This document shows positions 41,940-50,782 of a DNA stretch of 64,000 nucleotides, piece by piece. The notes under the pieces are model-generated. The model saw only the letters and a program-made list of their open reading frames with translations. It was not told the origin of the DNA and made no database searches. The DNA is from JBNJFY01 sp051747265. Lineage in GTDB: Bacteria > Bacteroidota > Rhodothermia > Balneolales > Balneolaceae. Where the stretch lies: contig JBNJFY010000002.1 of assembly GCA_051747265.1 (NCBI GenBank), forward strand, positions 124,001-188,000, read 5' to 3'. The stretch's first letter is position 1. Each line of letters begins with the position of its first letter. Both the position numbers and the translations under genes were made by a program.

Positions 41940-41995
41940 ACGACCGACTACAGACGACAGACGACGGTGGTCCGTGGTCGGTCGTCCGTGGTCTG
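41940..41995. repeat. Heptamer hairpin (ACNACRG type), eight units
   Basis: Four heptamers ACGACCG, ACTACAG, ACGACAG, ACGACGG (41940-41967) are followed directly by four inverse units TGGTCCG, TGGTCGG, TCGTCCG, TGGTCTG (41968-41995). The unit is the same type as the large element at 37.9-38.3 kb. It occupies nearly all of the space between two convergent stop codons. Confidence 0.9.
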
Positions 41996-41997
41996 AA

Positions 41998-44900
41998 TTA
42001 ATAGTCGTATTTCCAGCGGATGTCGATGCCGGTGCGGTTATTGTCACCCTGCATGAGGATCAGATCCAGGTTCTTGGTGATCATATACTCGATGATAAAG
42101 GAGGTATTGGGTGCGCTACCGTTGATTTCATTGAGCACCGCGAAAAATACCTTCTCGTTGATATACCAACCGGTTTTAATGGTGGTACCCGCCCCGGATG
42201 CTGTAGTATTATTATCAATTTTCACCACATCTATGCCCAAACGCTGCGTAGCCAAAGACTCTACCTGATCCAGCAGTACATCCAATGCTACACTGGCTTT
42301 GGACTGGTCGGCTCCGGTATTGGTGACCACCTGCTCCCATGATTGCAGTGCGTAATAGGGCTTGCCAAACAAGGTATAGCTGATGATGTTCTCCAGCTCC
42401 ATCTCTGGCTCCGATTCATACCGGAATTCCGGTTCCTCCATGAGCCCCTCGATGATGTACCATATACGGACCTCACCCATATCTTCAGGTTGTGGCGGCC
42501 GATACAGCGTGCGAATATTTAATCGGGGATTGTACGGATTTCCAGAAAAGGTAATCGTACCATTTTCAATATTGAACTGTTTGCCAAGCGGACGCGCATA
42601 ACCCTCAGCTGTAGATAAGGTGCCAAACAGATTCAAATCTTCTCCCATCGGCTTTTGGACATTTAATTCCCCATCCAGCTCAATTTCCATATCCAGGTAT
42701 TGGCGGTTACGAACATAAAAACGCCGATCAAAACTAATTGCCATATCAATACTTAGTGAATCATAAAGGTCCACCTGATAATTAGAGACTGTATCAAGCT
42801 CATCCAAGGCTATTGTCTCCACCGACTTCTCTCCAAAGTTGCGCATGTAGATGAAACCATTATTAACCTCCAGATCACCTGAGATACGAGGTGCGACTAA
42901 GGGGCCGGTTAAAGACGCATCAGCGGAAATAGTCGCATTAATGTCACGCGTATTAAACGCTTGGAAGTTGGTTAATTGGAGCGTGAGGTCAGAAGCAGTA
43001 GGTACCAAGCCATCCAACTGAACCGACCCATTTAGTATTCCGCGTCCTCGACTGCTGTAAAACTCTCCTTCTTCAACTAGCAATTGATCATTCTGAAACT
43101 TTAATTCCGTTTTTATGTTTTCCACGGTAATACCAGCCTCTACAACATCTACTGAACCCTTGCCAAGACTCATCTGGCCATCTACTACCGGTTCGCCGTA
43201 GGTCCCATCTATATTGATGGTGCCATTTATGAAGCCCTTGAGATTTCGGACCATCCCACGATCCATGAAATCATTCAGCGCCGCCATGTTGAATTCATTG
43301 GTAATCAGGCTAAAATGGATGGGATCATTCTGGGTAGGCAGTTGCACATCAAAATCCCGTAATGAAATTTGAAACGGGATGTGTCCGTCGGCATCCAGTG
43401 CTTTTTGGTTTAAGGAGTAGATCGAAGACCCAAATTGAAGTAAGGCTTGATCATGGTCATAATCCATATTCAAGGCCACTGAATCTACTTGAACCCCGGA
43501 AAGGGATCCGGAGCGAAGCGACCCCTGTCCCTCCAGCTCAGGTGCCCCTACACTACCCGATAATGTAGCCAGGAACTGTAGCTCTCCACGAGTATCGGTA
43601 TAACCGGCTTGATCCAACCAAGGTTTCAATTTCTCTAATGCCAAGGGGTGAATTTGAAACATACCGGCAATCTCGGCTTGCGACAGAGAATCAGACATTT
43701 TATCCGAAGCACCATTGAACAGTAGTGGACATTCTAAATTCGCGCGCACCACCTCCTGTTGATCCATCCAGCTGTGTAGTTGCAAACTAGCCCACTGTTC
43801 ATCAATCTGAGCGGCCAAGCGGACCGTATCCAAAGCTACGTCTTGATAAGTCAGCTGGCTCAATTGCAGGGAACTTTTCAGGTCCATCTGTTGCTCGGTG
43901 CGATCTAGTTCCACAAAGCCATCCATGATCCCCTCGACCACTGCTTCATCCATTACGATTTTTTGAAGCGTCCCCACGTCGATAGCCTGGCCACTTAGAT
44001 AAAAGTGCTGGCGATCGGATCCCAGATGCGGAACATTCATCGTTAAGCTCACACTATCCGTGGACATCACTTTTAGCGTATCCATTTGGAAAGCATCCGC
44101 AAAAATCCAGCCGTTAACCGGTTGTTGTAACACCAAGTTTCGATCAGGATCAATAATTTCCATATCCCGAATAACATAATGGGTGGTATCCGGTGTCACG
44201 CGATAGGTAAACGATTGACGTAACTGATTGGAAGGATCCTTCCGGAAACGCACCTCGGCCTCCCCGATAGTGATACCATTTTGCTTCTGACCGCTGGTGG
44301 ATATTTCCATATCCTGCAGAACACGCTGTTCATACGAAGGTTCCTGTACAACCAGAGAAAGAAAATAGGTCGGTTCCTCTACAATGGTAGCATTTACGCG
44401 CCCGCTAATCCCTTCTGCTTTCACCGTAGCCCCATAACTAACCTGTTTAAGATCCATGGACGCCTCAAATCCCAATTGGCCATCTAGTTCCGGAAAAATA
44501 CTTCCTTTAACCGTACCCTGCGCTTGTAACAGATCGGTACCTGCCAATGGAGCCAGCGACTGTAAATCCTTCAAGAGAATATCCAGTTGCAGACGATTGT
44601 TGATGTCCGTCGGGCGGGTCAAATGCTGGCGCAACGACAAGGTCCCATCCGCTATGGGACTTCGGATCTGAGCATTGGTCAACTTCAGCAGCGAATCCTC
44701 TACTACAAGCTGCCCGTGGAACGTGTCAATACGTTCACGATTGACAATGGATGAATCCATCGATATGGTGGTTTGCAACCTGAGATTGGCCAGATCGGTC
44801 CCTGAACCCCGCCCATAGATATGGGGGCGCAGCTGCGTTTCCAGGCTATCCATGCCCTGTATCTCTTGTAGGTTTAAATTGTCCGATCGGGCTTCAAATG

Positions 44901-46524
44901 CGTAATCAGGAATGGGTTCGCGGTAATTCCCTGTAGCTTCGAAATCGATTGTACTTTTATCGAGGGTCAAAGAGCCATTCGTACGAATAATGGGGCCGAA
45001 GATACTCCCACTCAAGGCCAATCGGGAATAGGGTTGGCCTTCGATTTCGCCCCCTTCCAGTTCCAGTCCATAATGAAAGGGAATCAACTCCCAATCATAA
45101 CTATCGCCACTTGCCCTTAGGGATCCGCTGATGGGTGCGCCCTGAATATTATCTTGCGACCAGTACGTGGGATCCAATCCTGCGAACTGAGCTTCGCCGG
45201 ACCAGGCAACCTGTTCAACATCAAACATTTTTTGGGCATCCCATTGCCAATTTATCCGCTCACCTTCCCGATGTATGCTGCCCTGCGCTATTAATGAGTC
45301 TCCAGACACCTTCAGCGATTGCGTCAATTGATCCAACTGATAATCGCCATATCGAACGCCCTGAATGTTTCCCTGAAGCTGACCGACACCTTGATCGATG
45401 TGCATCAACGGAAAATCACCGCGCCAATTAAATTCGGCTTGATCGATATCCAGGGGAAAGGCGTATTCGGGCTCCAATAGTTGTTCCGCCTTAAAATGTT
45501 GAACATCAATAGCGGCCTCATAAATAGTAAGTGAGGAATCCCATCGACCGTGAACGAAAACATAGGCTGATTCTAAGCCTGGGGATTGTGCTTCCAGCTC
45601 TAAGCTCAACTCTGGCCACTGTCCGGCTAGTTCTATTGCGAATTGGCTGGTTTGCTCCTTAATCACGGGGATATCGGTAGCCAGTCGGGCAACGGTTTGC
45701 CAATCAAAGGAAGACGACTCCAGATGCGCGGTCAGGGAATCATTGTTCAGATTAAAATTTCCCTGTGCCTGCAACAGCGTAGCTCCGGCTCCCAGTACCA
45801 GTTGATCTAAATTAAACGTTGAATTTTCCCATTGAGCGCCAACCTGCACTTCTACTACTTCATCACGGGGGAATTTAGGTGAGTCGACCTGCATGGCCAG
45901 ATCTTCCAGTCGGAAGCGCGGCTTGCCTCCCAGGTAGCCGGCGGATCCACCCGCTTGGATATTAGCAATCCGCCAGCTGGTCACGTTCAATGAATCCAGC
46001 AGCTGAACCTCAACATTGCTCCGGTCAAGTGTCCAACGGGCGACTTCCAAATTAAAGGGCTCCGATTCAGCCAAGGTATCTGCCGGATCCGATTCTTTGA
46101 CCAAACGAAGGAGATTCCAGGAAGTGGAGTCTTGAGTGAGCCGAAGATTTGCGCCGGTCACTCCTATGCTATCCATAATAAAGGCGTCACCTAACAAGGA
46201 CCAAACATCATATCTTATCGAAATGGCATCAATACTGCCCACGGTATCTTGCTGGGCATCAAGAACCGAAATGTCCCGCAGTTGGATGGATTTCCATAGA
46301 TCTCCCTCCAAAGCTTGCACATCCACGCGACCATTTAAAGTGGAATTCACTTGATCTACGGCAAACGTCCGGACCCAATCGCGCACCCAATTGGTGGTCA
46401 ATGACCATCGCACCCCCATAACCAACAAACCCAGAGCAACCAGGCCATACCCCAACCATTGGCTCCATTTGCGCAACGGAGTGCGTTGAACTGAAGGCTT
46501 GGTATGTGATTGTTGCTCGCTCAA
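41998..46524 (-). CDS. tamB: TamB-like translocation and assembly module protein (DUF490)
   Basis: This 1508-residue protein has an N-terminal membrane anchor (YGLVALGLLVMGVRWSLTTNW) and an AsmA-like start (LNGRVDVQALEGDLWKSIQLRDISVLD). Very long beta-helical repeats follow. The C-terminal DUF490/TamB domain is visible: INATISADASLTGPLVAPRISGDLEVNNGFIY, GYARPLGKQFNIENGTITFSGNPYNPRLNI, SYTLFGKPYYAL and the end in GIDIRWKYDY. It spans the periplasm and is linked to outer-membrane protein assembly or phospholipid transport. It starts 26 bp after the upstream Omp85 gene on the same strand, the typical TamA-TamB operon. Confidence 0.93.
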   Translation of the reverse strand: MSEQQSHTKPSVQRTPLRKWSQWLGYGLVALGLLVMGVRWSLTTNWVRDWVRTFAVDQVNSTLNGRVDVQALEGDLWKSIQLRDISVLDAQQDTVGSIDAISIRYDVWSLLGDAFIMDSIGVTGANLRLTQDSTSWNLLRLVKESDPADTLAESEPFNLEVARWTLDRSNVEVQLLDSLNVTSWRIANIQAGGSAGYLGGKPRFRLEDLAMQVDSPKFPRDEVVEVQVGAQWENSTFNLDQLVLGAGATLLQAQGNFNLNNDSLTAHLESSSFDWQTVARLATDIPVIKEQTSQFAIELAGQWPELSLELEAQSPGLESAYVFVHGRWDSSLTIYEAAIDVQHFKAEQLLEPEYAFPLDIDQAEFNWRGDFPLMHIDQGVGQLQGNIQGVRYGDYQLDQLTQSLKVSGDSLIAQGSIHREGERINWQWDAQKMFDVEQVAWSGEAQFAGLDPTYWSQDNIQGAPISGSLRASGDSYDWELIPFHYGLELEGGEIEGQPYSRLALSGSIFGPIIRTNGSLTLDKSTIDFEATGNYREPIPDYAFEARSDNLNLQEIQGMDSLETQLRPHIYGRGSGTDLANLRLQTTISMDSSIVNRERIDTFHGQLVVEDSLLKLTNAQIRSPIADGTLSLRQHLTRPTDINNRLQLDILLKDLQSLAPLAGTDLLQAQGTVKGSIFPELDGQLGFEASMDLKQVSYGATVKAEGISGRVNATIVEEPTYFLSLVVQEPSYEQRVLQDMEISTSGQKQNGITIGEAEVRFRKDPSNQLRQSFTYRVTPDTTHYVIRDMEIIDPDRNLVLQQPVNGWIFADAFQMDTLKVMSTDSVSLTMNVPHLGSDRQHFYLSGQAIDVGTLQKIVMDEAVVEGIMDGFVELDRTEQQMDLKSSLQLSQLTYQDVALDTVRLAAQIDEQWASLQLHSWMDQQEVVRANLECPLLFNGASDKMSDSLSQAEIAGMFQIHPLALEKLKPWLDQAGYTDTRGELQFLATLSGSVGAPELEGQGSLRSGSLSGVQVDSVALNMDYDHDQALLQFGSSIYSLNQKALDADGHIPFQISLRDFDVQLPTQNDPIHFSLITNEFNMAALNDFMDRGMVRNLKGFINGTINIDGTYGEPVVDGQMSLGKGSVDVVEAGITVENIKTELKFQNDQLLVEEGEFYSSRGRGILNGSVQLDGLVPTASDLTLQLTNFQAFNTRDINATISADASLTGPLVAPRISGDLEVNNGFIYMRNFGEKSVETIALDELDTVSNYQVDLYDSLSIDMAISFDRRFYVRNRQYLDMEIELDGELNVQKPMGEDLNLFGTLSTAEGYARPLGKQFNIENGTITFSGNPYNPRLNIRTLYRPPQPEDMGEVRIWYIIEGLMEEPEFRYESEPEMELENIISYTLFGKPYYALQSWEQVVTNTGADQSKASVALDVLLDQVESLATQRLGIDVVKIDNNTTASGAGTTIKTGWYINEKVFFAVLNEINGSAPNTSFIIEYMITKNLDLILMQGDNNRTGIDIRWKYDY

Positions 46525-46550
46525 TCGAAAAAGGTCTATACTTTTATTGG

Positions 46551-48596
46551 TTAAAAGGCGTGGCCAATACTCAGGTGTAAAGCATAACGATCAAAAGAGC
46601 CACCGTAATCTTGATTGTCATAGATATTCAAATCTTCATCTGTTGGATTCAGTTTATACCCCAAATCAATTCGTACAGGACCAATTGGCGAGTTGTAACG
46701 TAATCCGCCTCCCACGCCTAACTGAATGGGGCGTTTTTCGCGCGCGGATTCATACCGCCACACCTGCCCCCCATCTAAAAAAAGCGCAAATCCGAATCCC
46801 TTGATAATTTCATTCAACTGCTGACGCATTTCTACATTAAACTTCACATTCAGGCGCCCCCCCGTGGGGATATAACTGTCGAATGTACCCGAATCTTTAA
46901 ATTGTGGACGTTTGGGTCCCAACTGTTGACGAGTCCAGCCGCGTACCGAACTAGTCCCACCCGCATAAAACCGGACACTATTGGGCAGGGTATCTTTCCG
47001 GGCCGCGAAAATAATCCCTCCGTTAACTCTACCTGCCAAGGTTAACGTCGGGTTAACAGGGATGTAGCGACGGATATCCAGCGAGAGTTTTTCGTAGGTA
47101 AATGCATTGGACCCCATCAAACCGGATACTTCGGCAAACGGTTGGAACACCCATCCATCCTCGTTTTGGAACAAACCCCGACCATAATAACCGCTGACTT
47201 GAAAAGAGGATCGATCATAGGTGTTGATAGAATCCGGCAGGCTGATCACACTTTGCTCGGAAATCTCACGGTTGGTGGTAAACTCATAAGAGATCGATCC
47301 AGTGAGATCCCGGCTATATCGATAGATAAAACTATTATTGATCCCCCCTCGAATCAGCTCAAAACTGGGTTCCAGTAAATGCTGCCCATACGGTTGGATG
47401 ACTACACTACTTTTGGTATTGAACACATACGGAAACAGATAATCCATACTTAAGCGCTGTTCAATAAAAGAAGCCCGAGCTCCCACCTCAAATTGATGAC
47501 CGCGCTTTGCGACATTTCGATGAATCCAATTAGCTTCGCCTCGAACAATTTCCTCCCGACCCAAGCCGGCACTGAGTTGTATGGAGCGCAAAGGATGCTC
47601 CCGTATCCGGACATTAATATCCAAAGTGGAATCGATGGGCTGATCTGGGATATTGATAGTGGCAAATTGAAACAGATGGTGGTTGAAGATCTGCCGCTGC
47701 GCTTCTTGCAGTTTTTCCTGCGAAAATTTATCGCCTTTGCGCAAGGCTGTTTCCCGTAGCACAAAAGTTTTCGATATGGATTTCTCTCCCACTACACTGA
47801 TCTGATCAAAATACGAAACCGGCCCCGGGGCAACCTTAAAGGTGAGATTTACACTTCGACTCAGCGTATCTACCTCCTGATCTACAGAGATATCTGCGTG
47901 CGCGAATCCTCTTTTCTTCAGCCTTTTAACTATCGCTCCTTGTGCTTCGGGCAAATGAATTCGTCGGAATCGCTCCTGCGGACTAAATGCATATCGTTTG
48001 GCCATACGTTCGAAGCGTCCGTCAGCTCGCATCTCTTCTATCTCTGGCGAAGTGCCGTCAAAGACCCATCGGATATTCTCAATGATCAGCGGTGCATTTT
48101 CCTGGATATAGAAAGTGATTTTTTTCTTCCACTCTTTACGCTCTTTAGCTAGCTCTACTTCCGATCTAACGCTGACCAGATCAAAACCCCGGCGTTCATA
48201 ATAGCGTTTAATGCGAATCTCATCCTTTTGCAATTCAACCGGATCGAACTGAAAGGGTTTAAAATTCCAGAACCGTAATTTTTCAAGCACATTGGGTTCC
48301 TCGGAGGCGATGATATTGCTCAATACAATATCCGTAAAGGTATGATTACCTTTGAAATCGATCTCCCAAATTACCTCTTCCTGGGGCTCAGAGTCAGACT
48401 GGAAAAGAGTATTTAGAAATGGGACCGGTGAGGATACGGCTTGCGCAAGGACCGGATCAATATTCACGATGCCCAGGATGCATACAAAAGCTATTATACC
48501 ACTGATGCTAGAACTCATCCGTACACGGACAAGAGCAATAGCCAGTCGATGGTAATTTTTCTGCCTGTTTTTTTCTACTTTCAATGCAATATTCAA
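46551..48596 (-). CDS. tamA: Omp85/TamA-family outer-membrane protein
   Basis: This protein of up to 681 residues contains POTRA repeats (IDFKGNHTFTDIVLSNII; IIENIRWVFDG; YFDQISVVGEKSISKTFVLRETALRKGDKFSQEKL). A BamA/TamA-type 16-strand barrel follows, with GTSSVRGWTRQQLGP (the VRGF-like loop-6 motif) and a final LHLSIGHAF. The signal peptide (SSSISGIIAFVCILGIVNIDPVLAQ) starts at an internal ATG at 48518, which may be the real start. It lacks the lipobox of the TamL type common in other Bacteroidota. The operon with tamB points to the TAM complex rather than BamA. Confidence 0.88.
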   Translation of the reverse strand: MNIALKVEKNRQKNYHRLAIALVRVRMSSSISGIIAFVCILGIVNIDPVLAQAVSSPVPFLNTLFQSDSEPQEEVIWEIDFKGNHTFTDIVLSNIIASEEPNVLEKLRFWNFKPFQFDPVELQKDEIRIKRYYERRGFDLVSVRSEVELAKERKEWKKKITFYIQENAPLIIENIRWVFDGTSPEIEEMRADGRFERMAKRYAFSPQERFRRIHLPEAQGAIVKRLKKRGFAHADISVDQEVDTLSRSVNLTFKVAPGPVSYFDQISVVGEKSISKTFVLRETALRKGDKFSQEKLQEAQRQIFNHHLFQFATINIPDQPIDSTLDINVRIREHPLRSIQLSAGLGREEIVRGEANWIHRNVAKRGHQFEVGARASFIEQRLSMDYLFPYVFNTKSSVVIQPYGQHLLEPSFELIRGGINNSFIYRYSRDLTGSISYEFTTNREISEQSVISLPDSINTYDRSSFQVSGYYGRGLFQNEDGWVFQPFAEVSGLMGSNAFTYEKLSLDIRRYIPVNPTLTLAGRVNGGIIFAARKDTLPNSVRFYAGGTSSVRGWTRQQLGPKRPQFKDSGTFDSYIPTGGRLNVKFNVEMRQQLNEIIKGFGFALFLDGGQVWRYESAREKRPIQLGVGGGLRYNSPIGPVRIDLGYKLNPTDEDLNIYDNQDYGGSFDRYALHLSIGHAF

Positions 48597-48674
48597 CTTT
48601 TAGCACGCTACTCTTGTGAATACCGTTCACGCAATTGCCAAAGTTATTGGTGATGATGAGAACAAAAATAGCTC

Positions 48675-50024
48675 ATGCTTTTGTTAATCCAACATATCAA
48701 ACTAATGTTTACCGCACGAGTTGCTAGTTATCGCGGGTGGGTACCCTTCTCAACAAAATTCACTTTTCTTTTGATCATTCTTGGTATGACTGCTCTCTCC
48801 AGCTGTTCCTCTAGTAAAGAATTTACAGGTTTTTCCTATGATCCTGATGGGGTAACTGAAACTAACGATAAAAAAATTACACCGGTTCAGCGTCGCACCA
48901 TAACGTACCCGCAAGATCAGGTTACCTTTTTAACCAATTTTGATGGTGCCCGCCTATCCAAAGTACACCGAAAGTCCGCGTTTCGGTACCAACTGCAGAT
49001 CCAAGCGGAAAATACACCCATCAACAATAGCCCCTGGTATGCGTTTGGCATTCAAGGTCCGGCGGGGCAAATCATCCATCTGCAATTAGATTATGAGGGG
49101 GCAAACCATCGCTATATACCCAAAATCAAAAAATCCGGTAGTGACTGGGCCCCTGTGGATTCAGCGTCTTGGTCAGCGGATACCGCGAAAGGGATTGCGG
49201 AAATGAAGCTGACCTTATCTTCAGACCCTCTCTGGATATCCGCGCAACCTATCATCACCTTTGAAGACACCTTTAGCTGGTTGCAACAGGTTGCGCATCA
49301 ATACGATGGCAAGATAGATACCATTGGCCACTCCTCTCAAGGGCGTCCGCTGTTACGCGCGTATTTTCCACCTACAGACCCCACCATTCGCAACCAAGAT
49401 TCGGTGCCATCTCTGCTGTTTCTGGGCAGACAGCATCCCCCGGAAGTCACCGGTGCCTGGGGACTACGTGATTTCACCGAAACCATCCTCCGGGATACCA
49501 CCGATCATTCCTTCCGAAACCGATATGGGTTGACCCTAATCCCCTTAATCAACCCCGATGGGGTGGATGGAGGTCACTGGCGTCATAATGGTAACGGCAT
49601 TGATTTAAATCGCGATTGGCAAGCTTTTAACCAGCCAGAAACCCAAGCGGTGCGCCAAGCACTTATCCAGCAACAGAAACGGGGCACGCAGTGGATATAT
49701 GCGGTAGACTTTCATTCTACGGATGAGCATATTTTGTATCCCATCCTAAAAGAGTATGATATTCATCCTCAAAATCTGACTTATCACTGGGCAGATCAGA
49801 TAAAAGCTCAGCTTCCCGATCTGCCAGTCAGTGTCGAACCGTTTGACTTAAGCGCGCCCATAGCTAAAAACTGGTTTGTACGCACTTTCGAGACTGAAGC
49901 GGTAACTTTTGAATTGAACGATGAAGCAGACCGCTCGGAAATCAGAAATTACAGTAGCGTAGCCGCCAGCTTATTAGTGGATTTACTATTGGATTATACT
50001 GCACAAACCAATGCTAATCACTGA
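48675..50024 (+). CDS. M14-family carboxypeptidase lipoprotein
   Basis: This 449-residue protein has a lipoprotein signal (FLLIILGMTALSSC). The core has LFLGRQHPPEVTGAW (zinc HxxE), LIPLINPDGVDGGHWRHNGNGIDLNRDW, YAVDFHSTDEHIL (third zinc ligand) and the catalytic glutamate in TEAVTFELNDEADR. An N-terminal beta domain of about 200 residues precedes it, as in the cytosolic-carboxypeptidase-like M14 subfamily. A start at the ATG at 48705 is also possible. It is divergent from the tamA gene, and its end overlaps the convergent DtxR gene by 11 bp. Confidence 0.9.
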   Translation: MLLLIQHIKLMFTARVASYRGWVPFSTKFTFLLIILGMTALSSCSSSKEFTGFSYDPDGVTETNDKKITPVQRRTITYPQDQVTFLTNFDGARLSKVHRKSAFRYQLQIQAENTPINNSPWYAFGIQGPAGQIIHLQLDYEGANHRYIPKIKKSGSDWAPVDSASWSADTAKGIAEMKLTLSSDPLWISAQPIITFEDTFSWLQQVAHQYDGKIDTIGHSSQGRPLLRAYFPPTDPTIRNQDSVPSLLFLGRQHPPEVTGAWGLRDFTETILRDTTDHSFRNRYGLTLIPLINPDGVDGGHWRHNGNGIDLNRDWQAFNQPETQAVRQALIQQQKRGTQWIYAVDFHSTDEHILYPILKEYDIHPQNLTYHWADQIKAQLPDLPVSVEPFDLSAPIAKNWFVRTFETEAVTFELNDEADRSEIRNYSSVAASLLVDLLLDYTAQTNANH

Positions 50025-50685
50025 TTGACTCTTTCCATGGAGTCACAAATATCGCGGACGCCACTTCGTATCCAATAACCTGCTCATTTTTTTCAATCAC
50101 GAGCGTAATGGGTCCGTTAAACGGAGCTTTTTTCTGGATCGTTATTTTCACACCGGGAATCAGCCCCAACTCTTCTAAATAACGCAATACCTCGGGATCC
50201 TGATTACGCACCCGACCGATGACGTAGGTCTGGCCTTCATCCATCTCCACCAATCGCTCAACCGCGTATTTAGGCATCTGGCCGTTTTTACGAGGAATGG
50301 GATCGCCGTGGGGATCATGCGTAGGGTCATCCAGTAGTTCAGCAATGCGGTCTTCAAACTGCTCGGAGATGTGATGCTCCAGTTGTTCCGCCTCATCGTG
50401 CACTTCATCCCAGGAATAGCCCATCACCTTGTTCAGGTACAGCTCCAGTAGCCGATGGTGACGGATGATTTCCAGTGCGATATCCAGCCCGGCATCGGTC
50501 AGGTTGACGCCGCGATAGGAGGTATATTCCACAAATCCCATCTTGGCCAGCCGCTTGATCATGTTGGTTACCGAAGCGGCAGACACTTGCAGTGCTTCGG
50601 CAATATTTTTGGTCGACGCCGCGTCGTTTTGTTCCAGCTTATAAATGGTCTTCAAATAATCTTCAACGGCTTGACTCAGCGCCAT
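50014..50685 (-). CDS. DtxR/MntR-family metal-dependent transcriptional regulator
   Basis: This 223-residue protein has the N-terminal winged helix (VEDYLKTIYKLEQNDAASTKNIAEALQVSAASVTNMIKRLAKMGFVEYTSYRGVNLTDAG). The metal-binding dimerisation domain follows (HHRLLELYLNKVMGYSWDEVHDEAEQLEHHIS, with the conserved His and Glu ligands). A C-terminal FeoA/SH3-like domain (YLEELGLIPGVKITIQKKAPFNGPITLVIE) completes it. It represses metal uptake genes when Fe or Mn is bound. No transporter gene is adjacent. Confidence 0.94.
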   Translation of the reverse strand: MALSQAVEDYLKTIYKLEQNDAASTKNIAEALQVSAASVTNMIKRLAKMGFVEYTSYRGVNLTDAGLDIALEIIRHHRLLELYLNKVMGYSWDEVHDEAEQLEHHISEQFEDRIAELLDDPTHDPHGDPIPRKNGQMPKYAVERLVEMDEGQTYVIGRVRNQDPEVLRYLEELGLIPGVKITIQKKAPFNGPITLVIEKNEQVIGYEVASAIFVTPWKESISD

Positions 50686-50782
50686 GATTCTGAAATGCTA
50701 TTTAAGTATTCGTATTACGCTAATATGGGATTGCAACTAATATAACGCACACAACTCACTCTCGTAAATCCAGAATTTAGTT

